Shown here: positions 39,523 through 53,735 of the stretch, piece by piece
Position numbering within the stretch: position 1 is the stretch's first letter
How the letters are laid out: each line of letters opens with the position of its first letter
Origin: Bartonella sp. AR 15-3
GTDB lineage: Bacteria; Pseudomonadota; Alphaproteobacteria; Rhizobiales; Rhizobiaceae
Assembly: GCF_002022445.1 (NCBI RefSeq)
Contig: NZ_MUYE01000001.1
Location: 806,001-870,000, forward strand
Length of the DNA stretch: 64,000 nucleotides
Direction of reading: 5' to 3'
Translations under genes and position numbers: made by a program
The notes under the pieces: model-generated
Told to the model about the DNA's origin: nothing
The model's database searches: none
The model's input: the letters and a program-made list of their open reading frames with translations, nothing else

Positions 39523-39538
39523 ACTTGCTTCCCCTGTT

Positions 39539-40579
39539 TTAAACTAAAATATCAGTATAGAGTTCAGAAGAATCTGGCTCTGGGTCATTTTGTGCAAAAT
39601 CCGCTGCATCAGCTACGATTGCACGTACTTCTTTATCAATAAATTTTAAATCATCCTCACTTGCCCAACCTTGTTTAATCAAACGACTTTTTACTTGATT
39701 AATCGGATCTTGCTCAGATTTTATTTTTTCTACCTCTTCTTTTGATCGATATTTCGCTGGATCAGACATAGAATGGCCACGATAGCGATAAGTCTGCATA
39801 TCAAGAATAATTGGTCCTTTACCCGAACGGGCCCAAATAATTGCTTCATCAGCAGCCCCCTTCACTGCACGAACGTCCATACCATCAACGGCAATGCCTG
39901 GAATCTCAAAAGAAAGACCCCGGCGAGAAAAATCAGTTTCTGCAGATGCACGAGAAACTGATGTTCCCATAGCATACTGATTATTCTCAATAATATAAAT
40001 AACAGGGAGTTTCCAAAGCGAAGCCATGTTAAAACTCTCATAAACCTGTCCTTGATTTGCGGCTCCATCACCAAAATAAACTAACGTTACATTATCTTTA
40101 CCAAGATACTGATTCGCAAATGCCAAACCTGAGCCAATTGGAACCTGCGCACCAACAATACCATGTCCCCCATAAAAATTTTTTTCCTTAGAAAACATAT
40201 GCATCGAGCCCCCCTTCCCTTTGGAAAAACCACCTTGACGCCCCGTTAATTCGGCCATCACACCACGTGGACTCATACCAGCAGCTAACATATGACCATG
40301 ATCACGATAAGATGTGATAATTTGATCACCTACTTTTGTTGCTTTTAATGTACCAGTAACAACAGCTTCTTGTCCGATATAAAGGTGACAAAAGCCACCA
40401 ATCAAGCCCATACCATACAGTTGTCCCGCTTTTTCTTCAAAACGCCGAATCAAAAGCATTTCACGATAAGCATCAATTTCTTCTTCTTTGGTGAAATTAG
40501 CTATCTTTGCCGTTTTAGTGGTATCTGATGATGCAGCATACACTGTCGACATAGAATTTTTTTTAGCCCGTCCTACCAT
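39539..40579 (-). CDS. pdhA: Pyruvate dehydrogenase E1 alpha
   Basis: E1-alpha binds thiamine diphosphate and starts pyruvate decarboxylation. The 346-residue protein has the ThDP motif [17 protein letters not shown]...ENN, the phosphorylation-loop-like [11 protein letters not shown], and [19 protein letters not shown]. The ATG at 40577-40579 follows GGGAG eight bases upstream. It is the first gene of pdhABC and is preceded by ftsB on the same strand. Complete. Confidence 0.98.
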   Translation of the reverse strand: MVGRAKKNSMSTVYAASSDTTKTAKIANFTKEEEIDAYREMLLIRRFEEKAGQLYGMGLIGGFCHLYIGQEAVVTGTLKATKVGDQIITSYRDHGHMLAAGMSPRGVMAELTGRQGGFSKGKGGSMHMFSKEKNFYGGHGIVGAQVPIGSGLAFANQYLGKDNVTLVYFGDGAANQGQVYESFNMASLWKLPVIYIIENNQYAMGTSVSRASAETDFSRRGLSFEIPGIAVDGMDVRAVKGAADEAIIWARSGKGPIILDMQTYRYRGHSMSDPAKYRSKEEVEKIKSEQDPINQVKSRLIKQGWASEDDLKFIDKEVRAIVADAADFAQNDPEPDSSELYTDILV

Positions 40580-40690
40580 ACTTTAAACTCCCTTCGATGA
40601 TTATTAGAAATAACCTCTACGAATAAAAGTTACAAGCATTATAAATCAGTTCAACTATACTATAGTAACTGTTTAAATATCTTTTTAAAC

Positions 40691-41032
40691 TTAATTAATT
40701 TTTAGTTCATTCAGATCAGTAGGAGAAATTAAAATTGTTAGCTCATTCGACTTGGAAAAGTTTAAATTTTTCCGCACATACTCATCGAGCATATCCTTCT
40801 CAATATGCCCATCACGTAAAAGAGAAATACGCTTTTCAATAGATATCCGCTCAGTTTTTATTTGATGAAGTTCTTCTTTTAACTCAATGATATGTTGATT
40901 AATTTTGCTACGTGAATAAAGTCCATATTTTCCATGATAAATATGATAACTAAAATAACTCAACACTCCCACTGTTACCAGTGGTAATATAAAGCGCGCT
41001 TTTATTGATCTCTGTTTTTGTTTTGTCCACAT
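40691..41032 (-). CDS. Septum formation initiator FtsB/DivIC family protein
   Basis: This is a small bitopic cell-division protein that bridges FtsL and FtsQ. I prefer the ATG at 41030-41032 (113 residues, starting MWTKQKQ) because the longer frame starts at TTG. It has a basic N-terminus, one membrane helix (about residues 14-32) and a coiled coil (about 40-80: INQHIIELKEELHQIKTERISIEKRI) with the tail RKNLNFSKSNELTIL. It sits between eno and pdhA, a normal rhizobial location. Confidence 0.9.
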   Translation of the reverse strand: MWTKQKQRSIKARFILPLVTVGVLSYFSYHIYHGKYGLYSRSKINQHIIELKEELHQIKTERISIEKRISLLRDGHIEKDMLDEYVRKNLNFSKSNELTILISPTDLNELKIN

Positions 41033-41156
41033 ACAGCATAGTCTTTTTAATATTTGTTTCAACTATGCATTACTTTAATTAACACCTCATTACCAAAACA
41101 ACCATATACAAGTGATCTATTGCTATTTTTAAGCTATCTTGCCATAATAAAGCTCT

Positions 41157-41560
41157 TTAATGTGTAATTTTGTCCCCATTTTTGTCAGTAAAGCTTTCTG
41201 CTAAAATAAAGACAAAATCAATAATTGCCCAAACCGCAGTAACTATTAACCCTACGACTGATAAAGAAAGAATAAGCACTACAATACCAGTCCCAACTTT
41301 ACCAATATAAAGCGACGAGTACCAAATATACCAGTAAACCAACAAATAAGTGCAAGCATCAATTTTAATTGTTTTATTTCCTTTTTTAAAATCGGAAATA
41401 CAGACTTAACAACTCCAGCTTCACATACAAAATAAAGATAGTCACCAATTGCTAGTGAACTTTTTCCTAAGCAATCCCAAATTGCAAATTGATAAGGCTT
41501 ACCATCATCACCTGATATAAGATAAACGCCCTGTTCTTGGCTAATAACTATACCCCTTAT
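41157..41560 (-). pseudogene. TM2-domain protein gene, frameshifted and without an ATG
   Basis: Two reading frames together give one protein. The first ~85 codons (41560 down to ~41312) encode GIVISQEQGVYLISGDDGKPY, a region ending VVKSVFPILKKEIKQLK, and LALICWFTGIFGTRRF. After that the frame shifts by one base near 41305-41312, and the rest (YIGKVGTGIVVLILSLSVVGLIV up to the TAA at 41157) completes a TM2 domain of two membrane helices. The likely start is ATA at 41558-41560, five bases after AGAGG, where ATG is expected. Both changes point to a decayed gene of unknown role. A truncated C-terminal piece (41157-41345) could still be made from TTG but lacks the first helix. Confidence 0.8.
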
Positions 41561-41662
41561 TCTTACCTCTCAAAAAAAATCGGGACATTAAAACGCTATG
41601 CATAAATACTTAATTTATCAGTGTAAATTATATTTAAAATACAATGTTTTTCTATCTTTCTA

Positions 41663-42967
<1,305 letters not shown>

Positions 42968-43021
42968 TTATTAACTTTATCCACAAATACCATAGTGCAA
43001 AATACTTCCTATGCTCGATAT

Positions 43022-43858
43022 TTAATTTGTTCTTTTTGCTAAACGATCAAAATCTATCAAAATTTCAAGTAACCTATATAAATTATCAATTTTGATCATA
43101 TTCAAACCATCAGAGGGCGCGTTATCTGGATCTTGATGTGTTTCCAAAAAAATACCGGCTACTCCAATAGAAACGGCAGCACGTGCTAATACTTCGACAA
43201 ACTGACGTTGTCCACCAGATGAACTCCCTCTGCCACCTGGTTCCTGCACAGAATGCGTAGCATCAAAAATAACAGGAACACCAAATGAACGCATAATTGG
43301 CAATGAACGCATATCAGAAACTAGATGATTATAACCAAATGAAGTGCCTCGCTCACAAAGCATAACGTTAGGATTACCACTTTTAGTCACCTTTTCTAAG
43401 ACATTTTCCATATCCCAAGGAGCTAAAAATTGTCCCTTTTTAATATTAATAACACATCCTGTTCTAGCTGCTGAAACTAAAAGATCTGTTTGACGGCATA
43501 AAAAAGCTGGTATTTGTAAAACATCTACAACTGAAGCAACTCTCATACATTGCTCTTCTGTATGCACATCAGTCAAAACTGGACATCCAAATTCCTTTTT
43601 AAGATCAGAAAAAATAGCTATTGCTTTCTCAAGACCAATACCACGTGTCGCATTTAAAGATGTTCTATTGGCTTTATCGTAACTAGATTTATAAACAAAG
43701 CCAATACCAAGCTGATCAGTAATTGTTTTAATCCGTCCTGCCATTTCAAAAGCATGATCTCGACTCTCCATTTGACAAGGACCTGCAATTAAAGAAAGCG
43801 GTGCCTCATTTGAAAAAACAACATTTCCAACTTTAACAGTGATGTCTGATTTAAACAT
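43022..43858 (-). CDS. kdsA: KDO-8-phosphate synthase
   Basis: KdsA makes 3-deoxy-D-manno-octulosonate 8-phosphate from PEP and arabinose 5-phosphate for lipid A-core LPS. The 278-residue protein shows LIAGPCQMESRDHA, KSSYDKANRTSLNATRG, INIKKGQFLAPWDM, and FDATHSVQEPGG. This is the metal-independent type, with Asn at the position after the first Lys block (KANR). It follows pyrG in the same orientation, 36 bp away. Confidence 0.97.
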   Translation of the reverse strand: MFKSDITVKVGNVVFSNEAPLSLIAGPCQMESRDHAFEMAGRIKTITDQLGIGFVYKSSYDKANRTSLNATRGIGLEKAIAIFSDLKKEFGCPVLTDVHTEEQCMRVASVVDVLQIPAFLCRQTDLLVSAARTGCVINIKKGQFLAPWDMENVLEKVTKSGNPNVMLCERGTSFGYNHLVSDMRSLPIMRSFGVPVIFDATHSVQEPGGRGSSSGGQRQFVEVLARAAVSIGVAGIFLETHQDPDNAPSDGLNMIKIDNLYRLLEILIDFDRLAKRTN

Positions 43859-43893
43859 TTCATTCCTCGAAAGTAAGCAAATAAATTTATAAA

Positions 43894-45522
43894 CTATCCT
43901 AACTTACTTTGCTTTATAGTAGCTTTAATAAAAGAAGAAAAAAGTGGATGAGGATCAAATGGACGCGATTTTAATTCTGGATGATATTGAACACCTATAA
44001 ACCATGGATGATCTAGATATTCTACTGTTTCTGGCAGCATGCCATCTAACGACATACCAGAAAAAATTAATCCACATTGCTCTAGTCTATCTTTATAATG
44101 AATATTCACCTCATAACGGTGACGATGCCGCTCGTAAATCTTTGTAGCACCATAAATTTTTGAAATATGGCTACCTTTTTTTAATTCAGCCACAAAAGAA
44201 CCAAGACGCATCGTGCCACCAAGATTTCCAAATGCAGTGCGCTTTTCAAAAACATCCCCCTTAAACCATTCGGTCATTAAACCCACAACTGCATCTTCTG
44301 TGTTGCAAAATTCACTCGATGAAGCATTTTTAATATTTGCAACATTGCGTGCAACCTCAATACAGGCTAATTGCATACCCAAGCAAATACCTAAAAAGGG
44401 AATCTTATTTTCTCGTGCGAATCGAATCGCTTCGATTTTACCCTCTGCACCACGCGCGCCAAAAGCTCCAGGAACTAAAACCCCATGAACTTTTTTTAAA
44501 TAAGATATGGGATCTTCTTTTTCAAAAAGCTCTGCTTCAATCCATTCAACATTAACCCTTACTTTATTTGCTACCCCACCATGCACAATCGCCTCGATAA
44601 GAGATTTATAAGCATCTTTAAAACCAATATATTTTCCAACAATCGCAATTGTAACTTCTCCTTCAGGATGATGAATCCGATATGTAATATCTTCCCAACA
44701 ATCCATTTTTGGTTCAGGAGCACAATCAATTCCAAAAGTAGAAAGAACTTGCGAATCTAAGCCTTCTTTATGATATGCCATAGGCACATCATAAATCGTT
44801 GAAACATCTAATGCCTGAATAACTGCACTTGGACGAACATTACAAAAAAGCGATAACTTGTGCCGTTCTGCTTCTGGAATAGATCGATCTGTACGCACTA
44901 AAAGAATGTCAGGAGCAATACCAATTGCTCGTAACTCTTTAACAGAGTGTTGTGTCGGCTTTGTCTTTAATTCTCCTGAAGAAGAAATATAGGGCATTAA
45001 TGTAAGGTGCACATAAATAGCACTTTGCTTTGGCAATTCATTATGCAGCTGACGAATTGCTTCAAGAAAAGGCATAGCCTCAATATCACCAACGGTTCCA
45101 CCTATTTCACACAAAATAAAATCAAACTCTTCATTACCCGTAGTAATGAATTTCTTAATTTCATCTGTAACATGTGGAATAACCTGAACAGTTGCCCCTA
45201 AATAATCACCACGCCGTTCTCGTTCAATGATATTGCGATAAATACGCCCCGTCGTAATATTATCTTGGCTATTCGTAGAACAACCAGTAAAACGCTCATA
45301 ATGGCCAAGATCAAGATCTGCTTCTGTACCGTCATCAGTAACAAATACTTCACCATGTTGATAAGGCGACATTGTCCCTGGGTCAACATTCAAATAAGGA
45401 TCAAGTTTTCGGATCCGTACGTGATAACCACGAGCCCGAAGTAATGCCGCTAAAGCTGCCGCAGCAATGCCTTTTCCAAGAGAAGAAACCACACCACCAG
45501 TAATAAAAATATAACGTGCCAT
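43894..45522 (-). CDS. pyrG: CTP synthase
   Basis: PyrG aminates UTP to CTP using glutamine. The 542-residue protein has the synthetase P-loop [10 protein letters not shown] at the N-terminus and [25 protein letters not shown]. The class I glutaminase domain carries the nucleophile Cys in GICLGMQLA and His-Glu in [12 protein letters not shown]. Complete, normal length. Confidence 0.98.
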   Translation of the reverse strand: MARYIFITGGVVSSLGKGIAAAALAALLRARGYHVRIRKLDPYLNVDPGTMSPYQHGEVFVTDDGTEADLDLGHYERFTGCSTNSQDNITTGRIYRNIIERERRGDYLGATVQVIPHVTDEIKKFITTGNEEFDFILCEIGGTVGDIEAMPFLEAIRQLHNELPKQSAIYVHLTLMPYISSSGELKTKPTQHSVKELRAIGIAPDILLVRTDRSIPEAERHKLSLFCNVRPSAVIQALDVSTIYDVPMAYHKEGLDSQVLSTFGIDCAPEPKMDCWEDITYRIHHPEGEVTIAIVGKYIGFKDAYKSLIEAIVHGGVANKVRVNVEWIEAELFEKEDPISYLKKVHGVLVPGAFGARGAEGKIEAIRFARENKIPFLGICLGMQLACIEVARNVANIKNASSSEFCNTEDAVVGLMTEWFKGDVFEKRTAFGNLGGTMRLGSFVAELKKGSHISKIYGATKIYERHRHRYEVNIHYKDRLEQCGLIFSGMSLDGMLPETVEYLDHPWFIGVQYHPELKSRPFDPHPLFSSFIKATIKQSKLG

Positions 45523-45661
45523 GGGATCGTGATGATAAATAATCCATGATGATTTTTCTAGTAAAAAATTAAAAAAACAATCTTTATTTCACAAAACAAA
45601 AGTGCGGAAAACAATACTTCATAATGATCTATACTAATTTATATAAAACCACTTAGGCTTA

Positions 45662-46099
45662 TTATTTAGAAATCGGATTACCCACTGGTGGAGGAAGTGG
45701 ATCTTCATTTTTAGGTACAGCTGAACCATTTTGTTGTTGAGAAGATCCAGGAATACTACCCAATTGATCAATAATAGAAGGCTGAGCTTCATCCCCAACT
45801 GATGGTGTACTCTCTGACGTATTCTCTTTTATTGAATTTTGTTCCGAGTTAATTGGAATACGATTGAGAATATCAGAACCAGAATTTGATAAATTTCCAA
45901 TCACAATAAGGCCAATTGATATTGCGAAAAAACAAATTGCTAAAAGAGTCGTCAAGCGCGTCAATGCGCTTTTGGTACCACGGGTATTTATAAAGCCTGA
46001 ACTACCACCAAATCCACCGCCTTCCGAAGGCTGGAGTAACACAACACCGACCAAAGCGATAACAACCAAAAAATGAATAACAATTAGTACTGTTTGCAT
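45662..46099 (-). CDS. secG: Preprotein translocase subunit SecG
   Basis: SecG is a small partner of SecYE in protein export. The 145-residue sequence has two membrane helices (about 3-23 and 50-72) around the family block VVLLQPSEGGGFGG, SGFINTRGTKSALTRLT. The C-terminal ~70 residues are Ser/Pro/Gln-rich and cytoplasmic, as in other alphaproteobacteria. It sits between tpiA and pyrG, as is usual. Confidence 0.96.
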   Translation of the reverse strand: MQTVLIVIHFLVVIALVGVVLLQPSEGGGFGGSSGFINTRGTKSALTRLTTLLAICFFAISIGLIVIGNLSNSGSDILNRIPINSEQNSIKENTSESTPSVGDEAQPSIIDQLGSIPGSSQQQNGSAVPKNEDPLPPPVGNPISK

Positions 46100-46178
46100 A
46101 AATTTTGCTCTTTATAATTACTCACAACTACCTACACATAAATTAAATATAATCCAAGAGGTAATTATGATTTACTCC

Positions 46179-46943
46179 TTATAATCTACGATAAACATCG
46201 CAAATATTTAAAAAATCAACTGCTTTCAAACTTGCTCCACCGATCAAAGCACCATTAACATGGGGAATGCTCAAAAGCTCAAATGCATTAGACGACGTTA
46301 CTGATCCGCCATAAAGCAGGCGTATTTTATACCCATTATCACCAAAGCGAAAGCTAATCTTTTCACGAATAAAACTATGGATCTTCTCAACATCTGTCAA
46401 AGTAGGAATTTTCCCCGTACCTATAGCCCACACCGGCTCATAAGCGATAACTGTATTCTTTCCTGTTGAACCATCTGGCAAAGAATCTTCAAGCTGCTGT
46501 TTGATGACATCAAATACCTTACCATCTTCACGTTCCTCTAACGTCTCACCAACACAAACAAGAGAAACAAGACCTTCTCGCCATGCAGCTTTTACTTTAG
46601 CACAAACAACAGCATCATTTTCATGATAGGCTATACGACGCTCTGAATGTCCAATAATAACATACCTAGCTCCAGCCTCTTTAAGCATAAATGCTGAAAC
46701 ATCTCCAGTATAAGGGCCATTCCTGTCAAAATGGCAATTTTGTCCTCCTAAAAAAAGCTTTTCATCATGTAATATATCAGAAGCACGTGACAAAAGTGTC
46801 GCTGGAACACAAATAAGTGCCTCAAACAAACGACCCAAATCAGAGCTAACACCAGCAGCAATAGCCCGCAGCTCTCCAAGAGATTCGCCTGTTCCATTCA
46901 TTTTCCAATTTCCAGCAATCAAAGGTTGGAGATCCGAAACCAT
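46179..46943 (-). CDS. tpiA: Triosephosphate isomerase
   Basis: TpiA interconverts dihydroxyacetone phosphate and glyceraldehyde 3-phosphate. The 254-residue protein has the catalytic Asn12-Lys14 in AGNWKMNG, His in IIGHSERR, and Glu in AYEPVWAIGTGK. The C-terminal phosphate-binding block is LLYGGSVTSSNA. Complete. It is divergent from ppiD, with 154 bp between the two starts. Confidence 0.98.
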   Translation of the reverse strand: MVSDLQPLIAGNWKMNGTGESLGELRAIAAGVSSDLGRLFEALICVPATLLSRASDILHDEKLFLGGQNCHFDRNGPYTGDVSAFMLKEAGARYVIIGHSERRIAYHENDAVVCAKVKAAWREGLVSLVCVGETLEEREDGKVFDVIKQQLEDSLPDGSTGKNTVIAYEPVWAIGTGKIPTLTDVEKIHSFIREKISFRFGDNGYKIRLLYGGSVTSSNAFELLSIPHVNGALIGGASLKAVDFLNICDVYRRL

Positions 46944-47097
46944 ATTTTCACCTCAAAGGCCATCTTAATATATTTTTTGCGTTAAGTATCAAATTATACA
47001 ACAAAAGCAAGTCTTTAAGCTTGCATCTTCTTCATCTTTATTGCAAATTCTATCACTGTTAATAATCAATATACCCAATTGTAGGATTAATAGAATA

Positions 47098-48987
47098 ATG
47101 CTTGAGACCATAAGAAACGCTGTAAATTCTTGGGTTGCCAAGATTTTTCTTACCACTTTGCTTTTATGCTTTATATTTCTATGGGGTGTACCACAATTAC
47201 ATATAATGAATGAAAAGGAGCTTCTTACTTCTGGGAAATCTACAATAACTATTGATAATTATCGTCTCGCACTTGCTGATCAAAGTTTACGTTTAGCCAT
47301 TACTTCTCATCTTGGACGAATGTTTACACCAGATGAAATACAGAGATATAAAATTCCCGTTTTTGTGCTAAATCAGTTGCAACAGGATGTCCTTTTTGAT
47401 GAACAAGCGCGTAAAATGAAAATTAATCTTTCAAAAGATATGCTAGCCCGAATCATTAGTAACGATAATATTTTTCAACGTAATAGAGCCTTTAATCGCG
47501 ATTTATTTCTCAACTATCTCCAACGATTACATACTAACGAAAGGAATTTCTTAAACTATTATACAAAAAAAGAAAAACGTAAGCAGCTTATTTTAGCTTC
47601 ATTATCTGGTATGAAAGCACCAAATATTTTCTACAAAGCACTTGCTACTTATCACGAAGAAAAACGCATCGCTGATTATCTCGTTATAGATCTAAAAAAA
47701 GAGGAAAAAGTTGCTGATCCTAATCAAGAGATATTAGAAAAATGGTTTAATACCCACAAGAAAAAATTTCGTGCTCCAGAATATCGTACTGTCTCTTTAT
47801 TATCTATAACATCAGAAGAATTTTTAAAACCACAAGACGTCTCAGTAAATGAAATACAGACTTATTATACTCAAAATGCTTCGCGTTTTATTATTCCTGA
47901 AAAACGTACAATTGAAGAACTACGTTTCTCTACACGTGAGGCCGCTGATAATGCAGCAAAAAAAATAGCCGAGGGCTTAAGTTTTGATGCCTTAGTTAAA
48001 GAAGAGAAAAAAAAACTCAGTGATATAACGAAAGGACCTCTAGCAGAAAATGAGCTTCCTAATCATTTAGCATCTGAAATTTTTGAGCTCAAAAAAGGGC
48101 AAATTAGTGCTGTCATTAATGATTTGCAAGGTCCTGTAATTATTCGCGTCGCACATATTACGCCTTCAACTCAAATTCCCCTTCAAAAGGTAGAAAAGGA
48201 GATTCGCCAAATACTTGCCAAAAACTATGCTACAACTCATGTACGTAATAAGTATACAGAAATTGAAAATGCTCGTTTTGAAGGTGCTTCTCTTGCAGAG
48301 CTGGCAAAACAGTATAAATTGCCTCTACGCAAAATTACTATTGATAAAACAGGAAAGACAACCGAAGGAATATCACTCACAGACTTACCTCAAAAAGATA
48401 TTTTATTAAATGCTATTTATCAATCACGTGAAAATATCGATATGGACCCACTTTCTCTTCCAGAAGGAGGATATCTCTGGTATCAAGTAGATACGATTAT
48501 TCCTGCCCGTGATAGAACACTTTCAGAAGCAAAACAAAACGTCATTATTCAATGGAGAGAGGAAGAAATTCAGCGTCTTCTTGATGAAAAAGCTCAAGAT
48601 ATTCTCAAACAACTAGCTAACGGAAAAAGCCTTGATGCTCTTGCAACAGAGCTTGGTATTATAAAACAAACAACTCCAGCTCTGCGACGCCAAGATTCAT
48701 CACAAATCTTCGGCGTTGAAGGAGTTAAAGCACTTTTTTATGATCCCCAAGATCATTACGGCGTAGTAAAAGGTGTAAATGCGGAAAATCGTATTATTTA
48801 TAAAATAACGACATCAATCATACCTGAAGATATTACAGCTCATACTCTTTTACCTGATATACGTACTAATATAGATATGATGATAAGAGAAGATTTAAAA
48901 TTAGAAATGTTACAAGTTGCAAATAAAGAATATCCTATAGAAATCAATAACTCTAATTACACTCGGATTTTCAATAATTTTCAATAA
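47098..48987 (+). CDS. PpiD/SurA-type membrane-anchored peptidyl-prolyl isomerase
   Basis: This is a periplasmic folding factor of the PpiD type. The ATG at 47098 (MLETIRNAVNSWVAKIF) gives 629 residues; the frame extends 19 codons upstream without a good start. There is one membrane helix at about residues 16-34, a SurA-N-like helical region and a parvulin domain. The parvulin region is around residues 255-360 (RFIIPEKRTIEELRFSTREAADNAAKK, FDALVKEEKKKLSD, ELKKGQISAVIND). It lies divergent to tpiA. In many alphaproteobacteria trp genes follow; none is here. Confidence 0.92.
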   Translation: MLETIRNAVNSWVAKIFLTTLLLCFIFLWGVPQLHIMNEKELLTSGKSTITIDNYRLALADQSLRLAITSHLGRMFTPDEIQRYKIPVFVLNQLQQDVLFDEQARKMKINLSKDMLARIISNDNIFQRNRAFNRDLFLNYLQRLHTNERNFLNYYTKKEKRKQLILASLSGMKAPNIFYKALATYHEEKRIADYLVIDLKKEEKVADPNQEILEKWFNTHKKKFRAPEYRTVSLLSITSEEFLKPQDVSVNEIQTYYTQNASRFIIPEKRTIEELRFSTREAADNAAKKIAEGLSFDALVKEEKKKLSDITKGPLAENELPNHLASEIFELKKGQISAVINDLQGPVIIRVAHITPSTQIPLQKVEKEIRQILAKNYATTHVRNKYTEIENARFEGASLAELAKQYKLPLRKITIDKTGKTTEGISLTDLPQKDILLNAIYQSRENIDMDPLSLPEGGYLWYQVDTIIPARDRTLSEAKQNVIIQWREEEIQRLLDEKAQDILKQLANGKSLDALATELGIIKQTTPALRRQDSSQIFGVEGVKALFYDPQDHYGVVKGVNAENRIIYKITTSIIPEDITAHTLLPDIRTNIDMMIREDLKLEMLQVANKEYPIEINNSNYTRIFNNFQ

Positions 48988-50715
48988 AGTATAAAATTAT
49001 AATTTTTTCTTGTCTAAATAAAAATATATATTTGTCTAACCTAATGGTCACATTTATCATAGACTATTGATATAACGTACATCAATCTGATTTTATATAA
49101 AGATCTTCAACTAAACCTTCATTCTCCTTGTGAGAATAATTGCTGAATATAAAGAGCAATAACGCCTAGCTAAGCAAAAGATATTATAACTAGTGTAGTT
49201 CCTGATATATTTTACCCTTTTTATATTCTTTTTAATTTTCTTGCATAGCTTCCCGATAGATTAATTAGTACTGTACAGTATATTTCAACTGAAAAACTAG
49301 TCTGGAGAATCTCCTACTTTTAAAAGCTTGTGCTAAATAAAAGATCACGATAAAATTACACATTATATTAAATAATTAGATATTAATCTTCAAAGTAGCT
49401 TCTATACTCAAACTAAGTATATCGAACTGGAAAATACCTCAAAAATGTAGTTTCCATTTACCTCTATAAATTATGTAAAATGAAATTTACTATTAAAGAA
49501 AACAACACGCTCTTTTTTAGAAATGATCATAATTTTGTTAAATAACTACCAATCACACAATATTATTGATTACGGTCTCCCTAATCGAAATAACAAACAT
49601 TATGAGCTTTCCCAAATATTGAGAGATTGGTAAGTATCCAAAATTATACTGCCAATAAAAAGAACAACATAACTTATTACTGAGACTTACTCCCTATTCA
49701 AAAAAGTATTAAGTAAAAACATATAGGAAAAAGAAGATAGCTCGAAACTTGTGGAGCAATGGCTCCCACTTTCAATTTAGGAGGACTTTCTCTAATTATT
49801 TATCCTTGTATATTAATTAGTGCCCCTTCTTTTCAAGTGCTATTAAAACATCTGATAAACCTAAACTCTTCCTCCTCAGCATGACTTTTTCTTGATTTAA
49901 TACTAGCAGAACATAATTTATGCTTTTTTGCATTATCATTAGTAATATTATTTTCCTCAAAACTATACTGGATTTACTTACCTTTTTAGAAAAATTTTTT
50001 GACTTGATATGTAAATTTTATCTCTTATAGCGTGTAAGACTCCTATTCCCACAAACACAACAAGCAAAATGGTTACTACAATTAGCTTTAACCACTTTAA
50101 TTTATAAAAGAGGAAATTATAAACTAATATATATGCCTCTTAACCTTCAACTGCTTCATTCATAAATCTGCTATTTTATTTAAGAGGACTTATTCCTTCC
50201 TAAAATATTAACAATAAAAAACAAAAAGTATTTTATTGCTTTTTTTAAAATTTTAAGTGTATAAAGATAAAATAATAATCCCAATATAAGCCTATAATAT
50301 TGATAGTATTTTGAATTTCAAGTACAGAGAATAATGAAAGTAGATGCAGTCAATGACTTAGAAAAAATGATTGAGATAATTGAAAAGCTCCTACAACCAA
50401 ACAGATATCAGAATACATGGATAGCATGAAAATAGTTTTTTCTATATAAACGAGAATGACATTTATGCATTAGCCCAGAAAAAAACAATTCAAGTTCCAA
50501 AGAGTAGTTAGAGTGCTATAGCTAAGTTTCTATTGTTACTCATCCAAATAAAATAATAAAGTCATTATCAGCTCACTGCATTTTTGAATTTATAGGTCAT
50601 TTAAAATCATTAAAAATGTTTTCTTTTTTACGACTCACTTATATCATGCGTCTATATGAGTAATCGCCTTTTTTAGCGTAATTTAAGCCTTAATAATAAG
50701 GAGGTCTTCATAAAA
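48988..50715. other. 1.7-kb AT-rich region with no supported gene
   Basis: All six frames are closed at short intervals. The only open stretches are short and carry no recognisable motif (for example an ATG at 50336 gives about 31 codons). I see no tRNA or repeat array. Its length suggests a decayed operon. In rhizobia trpD/trpC-type genes lie after ppiD, but I find no match to them here. Confidence 0.55.
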
Positions 50716-52125
50716 ATGGACTATAAACAAAATTTAGCTGAAAATCATCAAAAGAAATTACAACGTGGATTGGGCAATCGTCATGTACAACTCATTGCCA
50801 TCAGCGGTGCTATTGGAACCGGTCTATTCATGGGTTCAGGAAAAACAATTAGTATTTCTGGTCCTTCAATCATATTAGTTTACGCTATTATCGGTTGTGT
50901 TCTTTATTTTGTAATGCGCGCTATGGGAGAATTGCTTCTCTCAAATACAGAATACCAGTCTTTTATTGATTTTTCAGCTCATTTTTTAGGACCAAAGATT
51001 GGATTCTTTATCGGCTGGACTTATTGGTTATGTTGGATTGTAACCGGAACAGCAGATATTATTGCAATAACCAATTATGTACAATTTTGGTGGTATGAAC
51101 TTAATCCATGGATTCCTGTTCTCATTTGTATTGTTTTCTTCTTAATATTTAATCTCATAGCAGTAAAATTATTTGGCGAGCTTGAATTTTGGTTTGGCCT
51201 TATTAAAATTATAGCAATTCTAGCATTAATCGTTATTGGATCTTATATGATCTTTATTGGCTTCACTTCTCCATATGGTACCATTTCCTCTCTCCGTAAT
51301 GTGTGGAATAATGGAGATATTTTTCCTCAAGGTATTGCAGGTTTCTTTGCAGGATTTCAAATTAGCATTTTTTCTTTCGTTGGTATTGAATTAGCTGGAA
51401 TAACTGCAGCTGAAGTCAAAGAACCAGAAAAAGTCCTCCCAAAAGCGATCAACTCAATTCCTATCCGTATCGTATTTTTTTATATTTTTTCTCTCATTGT
51501 AATTATGTCAGTTACACCTTGGAATCAGGTTTCTGCAGATAAAAGTCCATTTGTGGACATGTTTTTGCTAGCTGGTATTCCAACTGCTGCTGGATTAGTT
51601 AATTTTATTGTTCTCATATCAGCTGCTTCTTCTGCAAATAGTGGAATCTTTTCTACTAGCCGTATGATATATGGCCTTGCTACTAAACGAGGAGCTCCTA
51701 GTTTTTTAGGGAAACTTTCTAAAAATTATGTTCCAGCTAATGCACTATTCTTCTCTTGTTTATGTGTTGTATTAAGCTATACACTTTTGTTATTATCTCC
51801 AACAACTATAAGCGCCTTTACAATTATCACCACTATTGCAGCAATTTTATTTATATTTGTATGGTCTATAATTTTAATTAGTTATATGATTTATCGTCGC
51901 AACTATCCTGCACAACACATTACTTCTACCTATAAAATGCCGGGAGGCACTTTTATGTGTTGGATTATTCTAGCTTTCTTCGCTTTCATTCTTTTTTTAT
52001 TAACACTAGAATCCGATACTTTAATAGCTTTAAAATGCACCCCATTGTGGTTTATTTTCTTAGGAATTATGTATTCTATTTTTGGAACAAAAGGCTTTAT
52101 CAGAGATAAGAAACTTACACATTAA
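50716..52125 (+). CDS. cycA: D-serine/D-alanine/glycine transporter (APC family)
   Basis: CycA is a proton-coupled permease for D-serine, D-alanine and glycine. The 469-residue protein aligns along its length with enterobacterial CycA: LQRGLGNRHVQLIAISGAIG, GLFMGSGKTISISGPSI, FGELEFWFGLIKI, SFVGIELAGITAAEVKEPEKVLP, SANSGIFSTSRM. About twelve membrane helices are present. AAGGAGG lies ten bases before the ATG. It may supply amino acids or cell-wall D-alanine in the host. It follows the gene desert and is convergent with ilvC. Confidence 0.93.
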   Translation: MDYKQNLAENHQKKLQRGLGNRHVQLIAISGAIGTGLFMGSGKTISISGPSIILVYAIIGCVLYFVMRAMGELLLSNTEYQSFIDFSAHFLGPKIGFFIGWTYWLCWIVTGTADIIAITNYVQFWWYELNPWIPVLICIVFFLIFNLIAVKLFGELEFWFGLIKIIAILALIVIGSYMIFIGFTSPYGTISSLRNVWNNGDIFPQGIAGFFAGFQISIFSFVGIELAGITAAEVKEPEKVLPKAINSIPIRIVFFYIFSLIVIMSVTPWNQVSADKSPFVDMFLLAGIPTAAGLVNFIVLISAASSANSGIFSTSRMIYGLATKRGAPSFLGKLSKNYVPANALFFSCLCVVLSYTLLLLSPTTISAFTIITTIAAILFIFVWSIILISYMIYRRNYPAQHITSTYKMPGGTFMCWIILAFFAFILFLLTLESDTLIALKCTPLWFIFLGIMYSIFGTKGFIRDKKLTH

Positions 52126-52188
52126 ATAGAAGAATAACTTCTTTACTCTTTTATATAATCTATCATTTTGGACTAATTCAATAAAAAT

Positions 52189-53735
<1,547 letters not shown>

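Noticed and set aside
50336-50431. Short open stretch of about 31 codons in the gene desert
   Set aside because: No ribosome binding site, no family match, and many stops around it.
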